NCBI GenBank assembly: GCA_003248935.1
Contig: QFQF01000014.1
Span: forward strand, 62,001 to 126,000
DNA: 64,000 nt
Origin: Sphingobium sp.
GTDB taxonomy: Bacteria; Pseudomonadota; Alphaproteobacteria; Sphingomonadales; Sphingomonadaceae
Reading direction: 5' to 3'
Made by a program: the position numbers and the translations under genes. The notes beneath the pieces are model-generated. The model was not told the DNA's origin and did not search any database. It saw nothing but the letters and a program-made list of their open reading frames with translations. This document shows, piece by piece, positions 8,221 to 21,145 of the stretch; within the stretch, counting starts at the first letter, position 1, and each line of letters opens with the position of its first letter.

Positions 8221-9567
8221 ATGAGCGATTATGACTATGACCTGTTCGTCATCGGAGCGGGATCGGGTGGCGTGCGGGCGGCGCGGGTCTCATCCGCTCA
8301 CGGCGCGAAGGTCGCGGTGGCGGAGGAGTACCGGGTCGGCGGCACATGCGTGATCCGGGGCTGCGTGCCCAAGAAGCTGCTGGTGTACGGCGCGCATTTC
8401 GCCGAGGATCTGAAGGACGCGCGCCGGTTCGGCTGGAACGTGCCGGATTGCGGCTTCGACTGGAAGACGCTGCGCGACAATGTGCTGGCGGACGTCGACC
8501 GGCTGAACGGCCTGTACGAGAACACGCTCAACAACCACAAGGTCGAGATCGTCCACGAACGCGCGTCGATTGCCGGGCCGCACACGGTGAAGCTGGAATC
8601 CGGCAAAGAGGTGACGGCGAAGGTGATCCTGGTCGCGACCGGCGCATGGCCGCTGGTGCCCGAGGTCGAGGGCGCCGAACACGGCATCACGTCGAATGAG
8701 GTGTTCCATCTGGAGGACTGTCCCCGGCGGGTCGTGATCGTCGGCGGTGGCTACATCGCCAATGAGTTCGCGGGCATATTCCACGAGTTCGGCGCGCATG
8801 TGACGCTGCTCAACCGGTCGGACCAGATGCTGCGCAGCTATGACGCGCAGATCCGGGACAGGCTGCTCCAGATCAGCATGGGGAAGGGGATCAATTTCCG
8901 TTTCAATGCGGAGATGGAGCGGATCGAGAAGAACGAGGACGGCACGCTATGCGTGCGCATCAAGGGCGGCGACCCGCTCGCCTGCGACCTGCTGCTGTTC
9001 GCGACCGGGCGGCGGCCAAAGAGCGACGGGCTCGGCCTGGAGGCTGTGGGCGTGGAACTGGACGGGCAGGGCGCGATCAAGGTCGACGAATATAACCGCA
9101 CCAGCGTCGAGAGCATCTATGCCGTGGGCGACGTCACCAACCGCGTCCAGCTGACCCCCGTCGCGATCCGGGAGGGGCACGCGTTCGCCGACACGGTGTT
9201 CGGCGGAAACCCGCGCACGGTCGATTACAGCTGCATTCCATCGGCCGTGTTCAGCCATCCGCCGATGGCGGGCGTGGGCCTGACCGAGGCGCAGGCGCGC
9301 AACACCTTCGGCACGATCAAGGTCTACACGTCCGATTTCCGGGCGATGAAGAACGTTCTCGCCAACCGCAACGAGCGGGCGCTGTACAAGATGATCGTGG
9401 ACGCGACGACGGACCGGGTGATCGGTCTGCACATGATCGGGCCGGATGCGCCGGAAATCCTCCAGGCGGCCGCCGTCGCGGTGAAGGCGGGTCTTACCAA
9501 GCAGGATTTCGACGACACCGTCGCCCTGCACCCGAGCATGGCCGAGGAACTGGTGCTGCTGAAATAA
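8221..9567 (+). CDS. gor: Glutathione-disulfide reductase
   Basis: FAD enzyme that regenerates glutathione with NADPH. The N-terminal FAD motif GAGSGG (12-17) precedes the redox pair Cys43/Cys48 in GGTCVIRGCVPKK. The second Rossmann motif GGGYIANEFAG (about 177) binds the nicotinamide nucleotide, the FAD-proximal block AVGDVTNRVQLTP follows, and the C-terminal LHPSMAEE carries the His-Glu pair that acts on the neighbouring subunit's active site. The length of 448 residues fits. The second ATG (8221) is chosen because GGAGG ends directly before the first (8215). Confidence 0.94.
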   Translation: MSDYDYDLFVIGAGSGGVRAARVSSAHGAKVAVAEEYRVGGTCVIRGCVPKKLLVYGAHFAEDLKDARRFGWNVPDCGFDWKTLRDNVLADVDRLNGLYENTLNNHKVEIVHERASIAGPHTVKLESGKEVTAKVILVATGAWPLVPEVEGAEHGITSNEVFHLEDCPRRVVIVGGGYIANEFAGIFHEFGAHVTLLNRSDQMLRSYDAQIRDRLLQISMGKGINFRFNAEMERIEKNEDGTLCVRIKGGDPLACDLLLFATGRRPKSDGLGLEAVGVELDGQGAIKVDEYNRTSVESIYAVGDVTNRVQLTPVAIREGHAFADTVFGGNPRTVDYSCIPSAVFSHPPMAGVGLTEAQARNTFGTIKVYTSDFRAMKNVLANRNERALYKMIVDATTDRVIGLHMIGPDAPEILQAAAVAVKAGLTKQDFDDTVALHPSMAEELVLLK

Positions 9568-9582
9568 GGGGAGGCGCGCCGG

Positions 9583-10050
9583 TCAGGCGGCCCTGGCCGC
9601 CGCGTTCGCCTCGCTGCGCGTGGGCAGGGTGACGGTATCGCCGCGATAGGCGGCGCGCACGAAATCGCCGGTCGCCGCCTCCTTCAGCAGGCGCCGCATC
9701 TGCGCGCCGTTGGCGATCAGGCGCGACTTGTCGAAACAGGCCGCCGCGCCGTGCGCGAACGCTTCGGTGCACACCTCCGACTTGTGGACGGCGGCGGACG
9801 AGACGATCACCACCGCCATCTTGTGCCAGTGCCCCTTGATCTGGTCGAGGAAGGCGATGCCGCCCAGGCCCGGCATATGCAGGTCGAGCGCGATGACGTC
9901 GGCGACCCCGTGCGAGAGCATGTCGAGCGCTTCCTCCGCGCTGCCGGCGGCACCGATCAGGTCGATCTCCGGATCGGACAGCAGCATCTCCTCGAACATC
10001 GCGCGGATCGTGAGGGAGTCATCGACGATAAGGACACGTGTTCGCTGCAT
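9583..10050 (-). CDS. Stand-alone CheB-like response regulator receiver protein
   Basis: A single receiver domain of about 120 residues plus a 35-residue tail. Acidic pocket residues are in VLIVDDS, the phospho-acceptor Asp is in VIALDLHMPGLGG (about residue 55), the switch Ser is in VIVSSAA, and the conserved Lys is in ACFDKSR. The sequence most resembles the receiver of the chemotaxis methylesterase CheB, but no methylesterase domain follows. No sensor kinase or chemotaxis gene is nearby. The ATG at 10050 begins directly with the domain (MQRTRVLIVDDS); an upstream start at 10104 would add 18 unconserved residues. Confidence 0.75.
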   Translation of the reverse strand: MQRTRVLIVDDSLTIRAMFEEMLLSDPEIDLIGAAGSAEEALDMLSHGVADVIALDLHMPGLGGIAFLDQIKGHWHKMAVVIVSSAAVHKSEVCTEAFAHGAAACFDKSRLIANGAQMRRLLKEAATGDFVRAAYRGDTVTLPTRSEANAAARAA

Positions 10051-10182
10051 GCGTGGCTTCAAAATCCGTGGCGGGTGGGGGGAAGCCGCCTTCCTCCGGA
10101 ACATGCGCGAGAGACGCTAAGGGCCGGTCAAGGATCATGGTTAACGGGCTGCCTTGTGCTTGATCGGCAACACAAATTCCGG

Positions 10183-11595
10183 TCAGTCGATCCAGTATGG
10201 CACGACCTGGCGATGGTCCGGATCGACGCGGATCGGCCGGTCTGCGGGCGGGAATGCACGCTGGTCGCAGCTCTGGCGCGGGCACAGGCGGCAGGTGACG
10301 CCGATCGGCGTCGCGCCACCCTCGTCATGCAGGCGCAACCCGTCGGCATAGACGAAGTTCGCGGCATGCTCGATTTCGCAGCCCAGCACCACGGCATAGC
10401 GGCGCGGCGAGCGGGCATAGCTGCCCGAGGGCTTCACCAGGCCCTTCGCCATCGACACGTAGCGGACGCCATCCGGCGTCTCTCCGAGCTGGACGTTGAT
10501 GCGGTCGGGGATGGCCACCGCCTCATGCACGTTCCACAACGGGCAGGCGCCGCCGAACCGGGCGAATTGCAGGCGGGTGGCGCTGTGCCGCTTCGTAATG
10601 TTGCCCGCCATGTCGACACGGCAGAAGAAGAAGGGGATGCCGCGCGTGCCGGGACGCTGAAGCGTCGACAGGCGGTGACAGGCCTGCTCAAAGCTGATGC
10701 CGAACATGCGGGACAGGCGATCGATATCGTGCCGATAGGCGCGGGCCGCTTCCCGGAAGCGGACATAGGGCATCAGCAGCGCGCCCGCGGCATAGTTCGC
10801 AAGGCCGATGGCGAGCAGCCGGTCGGCGCCCGGTATCTCCAGCGTCGCGCGGGACACGACGTCGGCGATCAGCGCCGACCCCTCCGTCATCATCAACTGG
10901 TGCGAGAGCATGAACTTGCGGCTTTCGACCGGCAATGCCGCGTTGATGAACAGCCGCCGCCGCGTTCCTTCAAAATTGCGCAGGGACGAATCCGGCGTAT
11001 CGGCGATCACCGTCTCTATACCGTGGCGGCGGGCCAGCGCCTCCACCAGCATGCCCTCGTCCAGCGGCTGCCCGGCGGTCAGCTTGCCCGCCATATCCTC
11101 GGCCAGGCAGTCGATGACATGCACATAGTTGCCGGAATCATGGAACCAGTCCCGCACCGCCTCCCATGGCATGCGCGCGGCGGCGGCGTCGCTCGCAATC
11201 GCCTCCTCGATCATGTTCAGTCGTTCGTTCGACTGGCGATAGGCCCGGTGCAAGTCGACATAGCGCGCGGCGAACTCGGGAAACTGAAGGTGCAGCTTCT
11301 CTATCCGTTCCGGCTCCATCGGCGGACCCGCGACATCAGGCTGGGCAAGCGCGTAGGTGAAGGCGCCCAGCAGCATCTCCTCCTCACGCGGGTCGAAGGC
11401 GGCCCAGTCGAGCGGGAACGCCTCCGCCAGCGCGGCCTTCACCTTGGCGGTCAGCGGCCGGTCGTCATTCTCAAGCTGGCTGAGATAGGATACGGATATG
11501 CCAAGGACCCCGGCCATCGCCGCCTGGTCCATCCGTTGGTCGAGACGAAGCTGGCGCAGCTTCTGTCCCGCAAAAATTCGTGCGCCCCGGGCCAT
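10183..11595 (-). CDS. XRE-family short-chain acyl-CoA regulator (ScfR/PccR type)
   Basis: Transcription factor with an N-terminal helix-turn-helix (residues 10-65, including LGISVSYLSQLEN), a central IrrE/ImmA-like region whose metal motif is degenerate (FMLSHQLMM instead of HExxH), and a C-terminal DUF2083-like domain with the cysteine cluster CRLCPRQSCDQR. This architecture belongs to the family that includes PccR of Rhodobacter sphaeroides and RamB/PrpR of actinobacteria, which sense acyl-CoAs and control propionate or acetate use. It is divergent from pccB, and TTTGCAAA-like sites lie between them, so it probably controls the whole propionyl-CoA operon and itself. The cognate inducer is inferred. 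Confidence 0.88.
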   Translation of the reverse strand: MARGARIFAGQKLRQLRLDQRMDQAAMAGVLGISVSYLSQLENDDRPLTAKVKAALAEAFPLDWAAFDPREEEMLLGAFTYALAQPDVAGPPMEPERIEKLHLQFPEFAARYVDLHRAYRQSNERLNMIEEAIASDAAAARMPWEAVRDWFHDSGNYVHVIDCLAEDMAGKLTAGQPLDEGMLVEALARRHGIETVIADTPDSSLRNFEGTRRRLFINAALPVESRKFMLSHQLMMTEGSALIADVVSRATLEIPGADRLLAIGLANYAAGALLMPYVRFREAARAYRHDIDRLSRMFGISFEQACHRLSTLQRPGTRGIPFFFCRVDMAGNITKRHSATRLQFARFGGACPLWNVHEAVAIPDRINVQLGETPDGVRYVSMAKGLVKPSGSYARSPRRYAVVLGCEIEHAANFVYADGLRLHDEGGATPIGVTCRLCPRQSCDQRAFPPADRPIRVDPDHRQVVPYWID

Positions 11596-11608
11596 TTTGG
11601 TGGTTTAA

Positions 11609-11653
11609 TTTGCAAAATGGACTTTTGCAATTCTGCAAATTCGCAGTTGCGAA
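11609..11653. promoter_or_regulatory. TTTGCAAA-type operator cluster between the regulator and pccB
   Basis: Within 45 bases there are four related sites: a perfect TTTGCAAA (11609-11616), TTTGCAAT (11624-11631), TCTGCAAA (11632-11639), and TTCGCA-GT-TGCGAA (11640-11653), the last with perfect 6-base arms. TTTGCAAA is the known core for PccR, RamB and PrpR regulators. The position, 14 bases upstream of the regulator start and about 60 bases before the pccB start, suggests control of both promoters. Confidence 0.75.
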
Positions 11654-11716
11654 GGCCGTTGACGCATGGAAAGGGGAGTGCGTGCCGTACAGCGCGTGTA
11701 TCGGAGAGAGATGCCC

Positions 11717-13249
<1,533 letters not shown>

Positions 13250-13300
13250 TCCGCCGGCCTTTGAACCGGACGACCCGCGATGAGAGGAATACATAAGCAC

Positions 13301-14497
13301 ATGCCCCATTCGGAAGAGGTGTTCATCGTCAGTGCGGTCAGGACCGCGATCGGCGATTTCGGCGGTGCGCTGAAGGACGTCAGTCCCGCGGAACTCGGCC
13401 GCACGGTCGCGGTCGAGGCGATCGCGCGGGCGGGCGTGGACGCCGGAGACGTGCAGCATGTGGTGATGGGGCAGGTCATCCAGAGCGAACCGGCCGACGC
13501 CTATCTGGCCCGCGTCGTCGGGGTGAACGCCGGTATTCCCGTCGAGGCGCCTGCGCTGACCCTGAACCGCCTGTGCGGATCGGGCGTGCAGGCGATCATC
13601 TCGGCGGCGCAGACGCTCGCGCTGGGAGAGGCCGATATCGCCCTGGCGGGGGGCGCGGAGAGCATGAGCCGATCGCCCCATGTCGCGAAGACTGCGCGCT
13701 GGGGCAACAAGATGGGCGGGATGGAGCTGATCGACGCCATGCTCGCTACCCTGTCGGACCCGTTCGAGGGTTTTCATATGGGGGTCACGGCGGAGAATGT
13801 CGCCGACGCCTATCAGGTGACGCGGGAGGCGCAGGATGCGCTCGCGGTCCAGGGGCATAAGCGGGCGGCCGCGGCCATCGCGGAGGGGCGCTTCAAGGAC
13901 CAGATCGTTCCGGTGGAAATCAAGAGCCGCAAGGGTGTCGTCAGCTTCGACACCGACGAGCATGTCCGCGCCGACGCCAGCCTGGAGGACATGGGCAAGC
14001 TGCGGCCCGCGTTCCGGAAGGACGGGGGTACGGTCACGGCGGGCAATGCGTCCGGCATCAATGACGGAGCGGCCGCGCTGGTCCTGGCGAGCGGCAAGGC
14101 CGTCGCCGCAAAGGGCCTGAAGCCGCTGGCGAAGATATTGGGCTGGGGCCATGCGGGCGTCGATCCGAAGATCATGGGCATCGGCCCGATCAAGGCGGTT
14201 CCGATCGCGCTGGAGCGGGCCGGTCTGACGCTCGACCAGATCGACGTGATCGAGGCGAACGAGGCGTTCGCCGCGCAGGCATGTGCGGTGGCGAACGAGC
14301 TGGGTTTCGACCCGGAGAAGCTGAACCCCAACGGCAGCGGCATCGCGCTCGGCCATCCCGTCGGTGCCACCGGCGCAATCCTGACGGTGAAGGCGGCCTA
14401 TGAGCTGAAGCGCACCGGCGGGCGATATGCGCTGATCACCATGTGCATCGGCGGCGGGCAGGGGATCGCCATGGTCATCGAGAGTGTGGCGGCATGA
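13301..14497 (+). CDS. Acetyl-CoA C-acyltransferase (thiolase)
   Basis: Thiolase of 398 residues. The nucleophile Cys92 is in RLCGSG, the His is in GHPVGATGA (about residue 350) and the second Cys is in CIGGGQG near the end. In this operon it could cleave the beta-ketoacyl-CoA formed in isoleucine or fatty-acid breakdown, releasing the propionyl-CoA or acetyl-CoA that its neighbours use. The ATG at 13301 is chosen over 13280 because GAGAGGA lies about 10 bases upstream. The stop overlaps the next start as ATGA. Chain-length specificity cannot be read from sequence. A second thiolase is at 25.2-26.4 kb. Confidence 0.9.
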   Translation: MPHSEEVFIVSAVRTAIGDFGGALKDVSPAELGRTVAVEAIARAGVDAGDVQHVVMGQVIQSEPADAYLARVVGVNAGIPVEAPALTLNRLCGSGVQAIISAAQTLALGEADIALAGGAESMSRSPHVAKTARWGNKMGGMELIDAMLATLSDPFEGFHMGVTAENVADAYQVTREAQDALAVQGHKRAAAAIAEGRFKDQIVPVEIKSRKGVVSFDTDEHVRADASLEDMGKLRPAFRKDGGTVTAGNASGINDGAAALVLASGKAVAAKGLKPLAKILGWGHAGVDPKIMGIGPIKAVPIALERAGLTLDQIDVIEANEAFAAQACAVANELGFDPEKLNPNGSGIALGHPVGATGAILTVKAAYELKRTGGRYALITMCIGGGQGIAMVIESVAA

Positions 14498-14934
14498 AAC
14501 TCGGCCGCCTGAATCATGTCGGCATCGCGACGCCGTCGATCGAGAAGAGCGTCGCCTATTATCGCGACGTGATGGGCGCGACCTTGACCCACGAACCGTT
14601 CGACCTGCCCGCGCAGGGGGTGAAGGTGTGCTTCGTCGATACGCCGGGCGAGAACGGCACCAGCGGCACGCAGATCGAACTGATCGAGCCGCTGGGCGAG
14701 ACATCCCCGATCCACGGCTTCCTTGCCAAGAATCCGGCGGGCGGGCAGCACCATATGTGCTATGAAGTGCCGGACATCCACGCGGCGAAGGCGTGGTTCG
14801 AGGGCAAGGGCGCCAAGGTGCTGGGCGAGCCCCGCATCGGCGCGCACGGGACACTGATCTTCTTCGTGCATCCCAGGGACATGAACGGCGTGCTGACCGA
14901 GATCATGGAAACACCGAAGGATGGTGGCCATTGA
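14494..14934 (+). CDS. mce: Methylmalonyl-CoA epimerase
   Basis: Interconverts (S)- and (R)-methylmalonyl-CoA, linking propionyl-CoA carboxylase to the mutase. The protein has 146 residues and the glyoxalase/VOC fold. Metal ligands typical of the family are visible: His8 in LNHVGIA, a central His in GQHHMCYEV, and a Glu near the end in GVLTEIME. The ATG overlaps the thiolase stop, and its own stop overlaps the next start as TTGA, so all three genes are translationally linked. Confidence 0.95.
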   Translation: MKLGRLNHVGIATPSIEKSVAYYRDVMGATLTHEPFDLPAQGVKVCFVDTPGENGTSGTQIELIEPLGETSPIHGFLAKNPAGGQHHMCYEVPDIHAAKAWFEGKGAKVLGEPRIGAHGTLIFFVHPRDMNGVLTEIMETPKDGGH

Positions 14935-15713
14935 CCTACGAGACGGTCCGGATGGAGGTCGCCGACAAGGTGGCCACGCTGACGTTCAACCGGCCGGACC
15001 GCTTGAATGCGCTGACGCCGACCCTGTTCCGGGAGGCGATGGCGGCGATCGACGCGGCGGTGGCCGGGGGCGCCCGCGCGCTGATCATAACGGGCGAGGG
15101 GCGTGCGTTCAGTTCCGGCGCGGACCTCAGCGGTGACGGCAAGGATGCGTTGAGCGATGATCTGGGCGAGGAGATCGACAGGTCGTACAACCCCTTCTCA
15201 CGCAAGCTTGCCGAACTCGACATCCCCGTCATCGTGGCGATCAACGGACCGGCGGTGGGAGCGGGTTGCGGATTCGCGCTGTCGGGCGACATCATATTGA
15301 TGGCCCGTTCCGCCTATCTGCTGCTCGCCTTCGTCAATATCGGGCTGGTGCCCGACGCGGGCGCCACATGGATGGTGGCCCAGAGCGCAGGCCGCGTCCG
15401 CGCGCTGGAAATGGCGCTGCTGGGCGAGAAGATGTCCGCCGATGAAGCGCTGGCGGTCGGACTCGTCACCCGGGTGACCGATGACGAGGCCCTGATGGAC
15501 GAGGCGATGGCGATCGCCCGCAAGCTTGCCGACGGTCCGACCGTCGCGATCGGCATGATTCGCAAGCAGATGGCCGCCGCGCTGACAGCGGCGCTGCCCG
15601 AATCGTTGATGATCGAGCGCGAGAATCAGCGGCTGGCCGGACGCACGGCCGATTTCCGTGAAGCGGTCGCCGCCTTCGGCGAGAAGCGCAAACCCAGGTT
15701 CGAGGGACGATAG
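14931..15713 (+). CDS. Enoyl-CoA hydratase/isomerase family protein
   Basis: Crotonase-fold protein of 260 residues. FNRPDRLNAL at the N-terminus, the first oxyanion-hole segment with SSGADLSGD (about 62), and the second with GPAVGAGCGFAL (about 105) are present; a Gly-rich turn NIGLVPDAG follows. It probably hydrates an enoyl-CoA in branched-chain amino acid or fatty-acid breakdown that feeds propionyl-CoA into this operon. The start is TTG 14931, inside TTGA with the mce stop and preceded by AAGGATGG. The exact substrate is unknown. Confidence 0.88.
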   Translation: MTYETVRMEVADKVATLTFNRPDRLNALTPTLFREAMAAIDAAVAGGARALIITGEGRAFSSGADLSGDGKDALSDDLGEEIDRSYNPFSRKLAELDIPVIVAINGPAVGAGCGFALSGDIILMARSAYLLLAFVNIGLVPDAGATWMVAQSAGRVRALEMALLGEKMSADEALAVGLVTRVTDDEALMDEAMAIARKLADGPTVAIGMIRKQMAAALTAALPESLMIERENQRLAGRTADFREAVAAFGEKRKPRFEGR

Positions 15714-15714
15714 C

Positions 15715-17864
<2,150 letters not shown>

Positions 17865-17868
<4 letters not shown>

Positions 17869-18887
17869 CCACCACGCCCACCCCGAATACCGGCGCCCGC
17901 ACCGACTGGACCCGCGACGAGATCGCCGCGCTGTTCGACATGCCGTTCAACGACCTGATGTTCGAGGCGCAGTCGATCCATCGCGCGAATTTCCCGCGCA
18001 ACGAGGTGCAACTGTCCACGCTGCTGTCAATCAAGACCGGCGGCTGTCCGGAGGATTGCGGCTACTGCTCGCAGTCGACCGAGGCGGAGAGCGGCCTGAA
18101 GGCCACCAAGCTGATGGACGTGCAGGCGGTGCTGCAGGCGGCGGCGCAGGCGAAGGACCATGGGTCGGGCCGCTTCTGCATGGGCGCGGCATGGCGCAAC
18201 CCCAAGGATCGCGACATGCCCGCCCTGGTCGAGATGGTGAAGGGTGTGCGCCAGATGGGCATGGAAACCTGCATGACGCTGGGCATGCTGTCGGCCGATC
18301 AGGCGAAGCAGCTCGCCGACGCGGGCCTCGATTACTACAACCACAACATCGATACCTCGCCGGAAAACTACGCGAACGTCATCACCACGCGGACCTTCGC
18401 GGACCGGATCGGGACGCTGGAAAATGTCCGCGACGCGGGGATCAACGTGTGCTGCGGCGGCATCGTCGGCATGGGCGAGACGCGGTCGGATCGCATCGGC
18501 TTCCTCCATGCGCTCGCCACCATGCCGCACCCGGAGAGCGTACCGATCAATGCATTGGTGCCAGTAGAGGGCACGGTGCTGGGCGACATGCTGAAGGACA
18601 CGCCGCTCGCGAAGATCGACGAGGTGGAGTTCGTCCGTACCGTCGCAGTCGCGCGGATCGTGATGCCGCAATCGATGGTGCGCCTCTCGGCCGGGCGCGA
18701 GAGCATGTCTGAGGCCTGCCAGGCGCTCTGTTTCATGGCGGGAGCGAACAGCATCTTCACCGGCGACAAGCTGCTGACGGCGGCCAATGCCGGCGACGAT
18801 AAGGACGCGGCGCTGCTCGGCAAGCTCGGCCTGACGCCGATGATGGCCCAGCCGCATGGGCATCTGGAGGCGGTAGCCGCCGAATAG
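17865..18887 (+). CDS. bioB: Biotin synthase
   Basis: Radical-SAM enzyme that inserts sulfur into dethiobiotin, the last step of biotin synthesis. The CxxxCxxC cluster motif is Cys61, Cys65 and Cys68 in GCPEDCGYCSQS. Other family blocks are FCMGAAWRNPKDRD and YYNHNIDTSPE, including the conserved YNHN segment. The length of 340 residues is normal. It is translationally coupled to the mutase by ATGA. No other bio gene is nearby; its presence next to pccA and pccB suggests that biotin supply is matched to the biotin-dependent propionyl-CoA carboxylase. Confidence 0.97.
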
Positions 18888-18895
18888 AATGTAAT

Positions 18896-18978
18896 CGTCA
18901 TGCCGGGCCCGATCCGGCATCCAGTGTCCCAAGCGTGATGCCTGTGGCCCTAGACCCCGGATCAAGTCCGGGGTGACG
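18896..18978. repeat. 83-base palindromic intergenic repeat element
   Basis: Bounded by CGTCA and TGACG. It contains two hairpins: ATGCCGG/CCGGCAT (18900-18920) and ACCCCGGA-TCAAG-TCCGGGGT (18954-18974). The core ATCAAGTCCGGGGTGACG is, from general knowledge, a very common intergenic palindrome in sphingomonad and related genomes. It separates bioB from pccA and could attenuate or stabilise the transcript. Only one clear copy was noticed here. Confidence 0.7.
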
Positions 18979-19015
18979 GAATTGGAACTGGATAGGGACT
19001 GGGCAAGGGACAAAG

Positions 19016-21017
19016 ATGGCAATCACCAAGATCCTGATCGCGAACCGTGGCGAGATCGCCTGCCGGGTCATTCGTACCGCGCGCAAGATGGGCATCAAGA
19101 CGGTGGCCGTCTATTCCGATGCCGATGCGCGCGCGCCGCATGTGCTGATGGCCGACGAGGCCGTGCATATCGGGCCGCCGCCCGCCGCCCAGTCCTATCT
19201 GATCGCCGACAAGATCATCGCGGCGTGCAAGGCGACCGGGGCTGACGCCGTCCATCCCGGCTATGGCTTTCTCTCCGAGCGGGAGAGCTTCCGCAAGGCG
19301 CTGGACGCGGAGGGCATTATCTTCGTCGGCCCGCCCGCGAACGCCATCGCCGCCATGGGCGACAAGATCGAGTCGAAGAAGCTGGCCAAGGCAGCGGGCG
19401 TCAATGTCGTCCCCGGCTATGTCGGCGTGATCGACGACACCGAGCATGCGGTGAAGATCTCCAACGAGATCGGCTATCCGGTGATGATGAAGGCCTCGGC
19501 CGGCGGCGGCGGCAAGGGCCTACAGCGAGCAGGACGTCCGCGAAGGCTTCGAGGCGACGAAGCGCGAGGGGCTGAACAGCTTCGGCGACGACCGCGTCTT
19601 CATCGAGAAGTTCATCGAAAGCCCGCGCCATATCGAAATCCAGATCCTGGGCGACCAGCACGGCAACATCGTCTACCTGAACGAGCGCGAATGCTCGATC
19701 CAGCGGCGCCACCAGAAGGTGGTCGAGGAAGCGCCGTCGCCGTTCGTCAGCCCGGAGATGCGCAGGAAGATGGGCGAGCAGTGCGTCGCTCTGGCCCGCG
19801 CGGTCGGCTATTTCAGCGCCGGTACGGTCGAACTGATCGTATCGGGCGCGGACAAGACGGGCGACGGCTTCTACTTCCTGGAGATGAACACCCGCCTTCA
19901 GGTCGAGCATCCGGTGACGGAGGAGATCACCGGCGTCGATCTGGTCGAGCAGATGATCCGTGTCGCCAACGGCGAAAAGCTGGCCTTCGGGCAGGCGGAC
20001 GTGAAGATCAACGGCTGGGCGATCGAGAACCGCGTCTATGCAGAGGACCCCTATCGCGGTTTCCTGCCGTCCACCGGCCGCCTGTCGCGCTACAATCCGC
20101 CGGAGACCGGCGCCGACGAGACCGGCGCGCTGATCCGCGTCGACGACGGCGTGACCGAGGGCGGCGAGGTCAGCATGTTCTATGACCCGATGATCGCGAA
20201 GCTGATCACCTGGGCGCCGACCCGGATCGAGGCGATCGACAAGCAGATCGGCGCGCTCGACCGCTTCGAGATCGAGGGGCCGGGCCACAATATCGATTTC
20301 CTGTCCGCCCTGATGCAGCATGCGCGTTTCCGGTCGGGCAACATCACCACCGGCTTCATCGCCGAGGAGTATCCCGAAGGGTTCACGGGTGCGCCAGCCT
20401 CGCCCGAACTGCTCCGCCGTCTGGCCGCGATCGGCGCATTCGCGGCGACCGCCTATGCCGACCGGGCGCGGCGGATCGAGGGACAACTCGGCAAGCGGCT
20501 GCGTCCGCCCTCGGCATGGCAGGTCAAGATCGGCGATGCGCTGCACGACGTCGCGATCGACATGGACGAGGTGACGGTGGACGGAACACCCATCGACATC
20601 GCGCTTGAATATACGCCGGGCGATCGCCTGATCGAGGCGGAGTTCACGACCGATGCCGGCGCCGAACTGCTGGCGGTAAGGATCGCGCCGGTGCGCGGCG
20701 GTTTCCGCCTGACCGCGCATGGCGCCAGCCATGTGCTGCGCATCCTGCCCGGCCATGTCGCGCCGCTCGCCGCGCACATGATCGAGAAGATTCCGCCCGA
20801 CCTTTCGAAGTTCCTCATCTGCCCGATGCCCGGGCTGTTGGTGTCGCTGAACGTCAAGGAAGGCGACAAGGTCGAGGCCGGCCAGCCGCTCGCCGTCATC
20901 GAGGCGATGAAGATGGAGAACATCCTGCGCGCGCAAAAGGCTGGGACGGTCAAGAGCGTATCGGCCGCGCAAGGCGAGAGCCTGCCCGTCGACGCGGTGA
21001 TCCTGGAACTGGCGTAG
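19016..21017 (+). pseudogene. pccA: Propionyl-CoA carboxylase, biotin-carboxylase (alpha) subunit, frameshifted
   Basis: Carboxylates its own biotin with ATP and bicarbonate. The first frame (from ATG 19016) carries the biotin carboxylase N-domain up to the ATP-loop GGGGKG (about residue 167). After base 19519 homology continues in another frame, from TAC at 19521 (YSEQDVREGFEATKREG...), to the stop at 21017. That part includes the ATP-grasp core, a long central domain, and the biotin site Lys in EAMKMEN near the end. The residues usually found between the two parts (Met-Arg-Ile-Ala) are missing, consistent with an 11-base deletion. Restored, it would be about 670 residues, normal for PccA. 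Either a real disrupted allele or an assembly error. Confidence 0.88.
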
Positions 21018-21028
21018 GCATATCCCCC

Positions 21029-21083
21029 GGAGCGGGGAAGCGCGCCTCTGGACGCAGCGATGCGTTTGAGGCACGCCCGCTCC
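21029..21083. repeat. Intergenic inverted repeat after pccA
   Basis: GGAGCGGG (21029-21036) pairs with CCCGCTCC (21076-21083), with a weaker inner GCCTC/GAGGC pairing. It is probably a small intergenic palindrome or a terminator without a T tract, between pccA and the csaA-like gene. Confidence 0.45.
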
Positions 21084-21145
21084 GTCGCGTTTCGCGCGAT
21101 ACCTCCCCATTTCCGGCCCGGTGTCGGGGAGGATAGGAGTCCGCC

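Noticed and set aside
8221..9567. Possible mercuric reductase or dihydrolipoyl dehydrogenase
   Set aside because: The CVIRGCVPKK active site and C-terminal block fit glutathione reductase; there is no metal-binding N-terminal domain and no mer genes.
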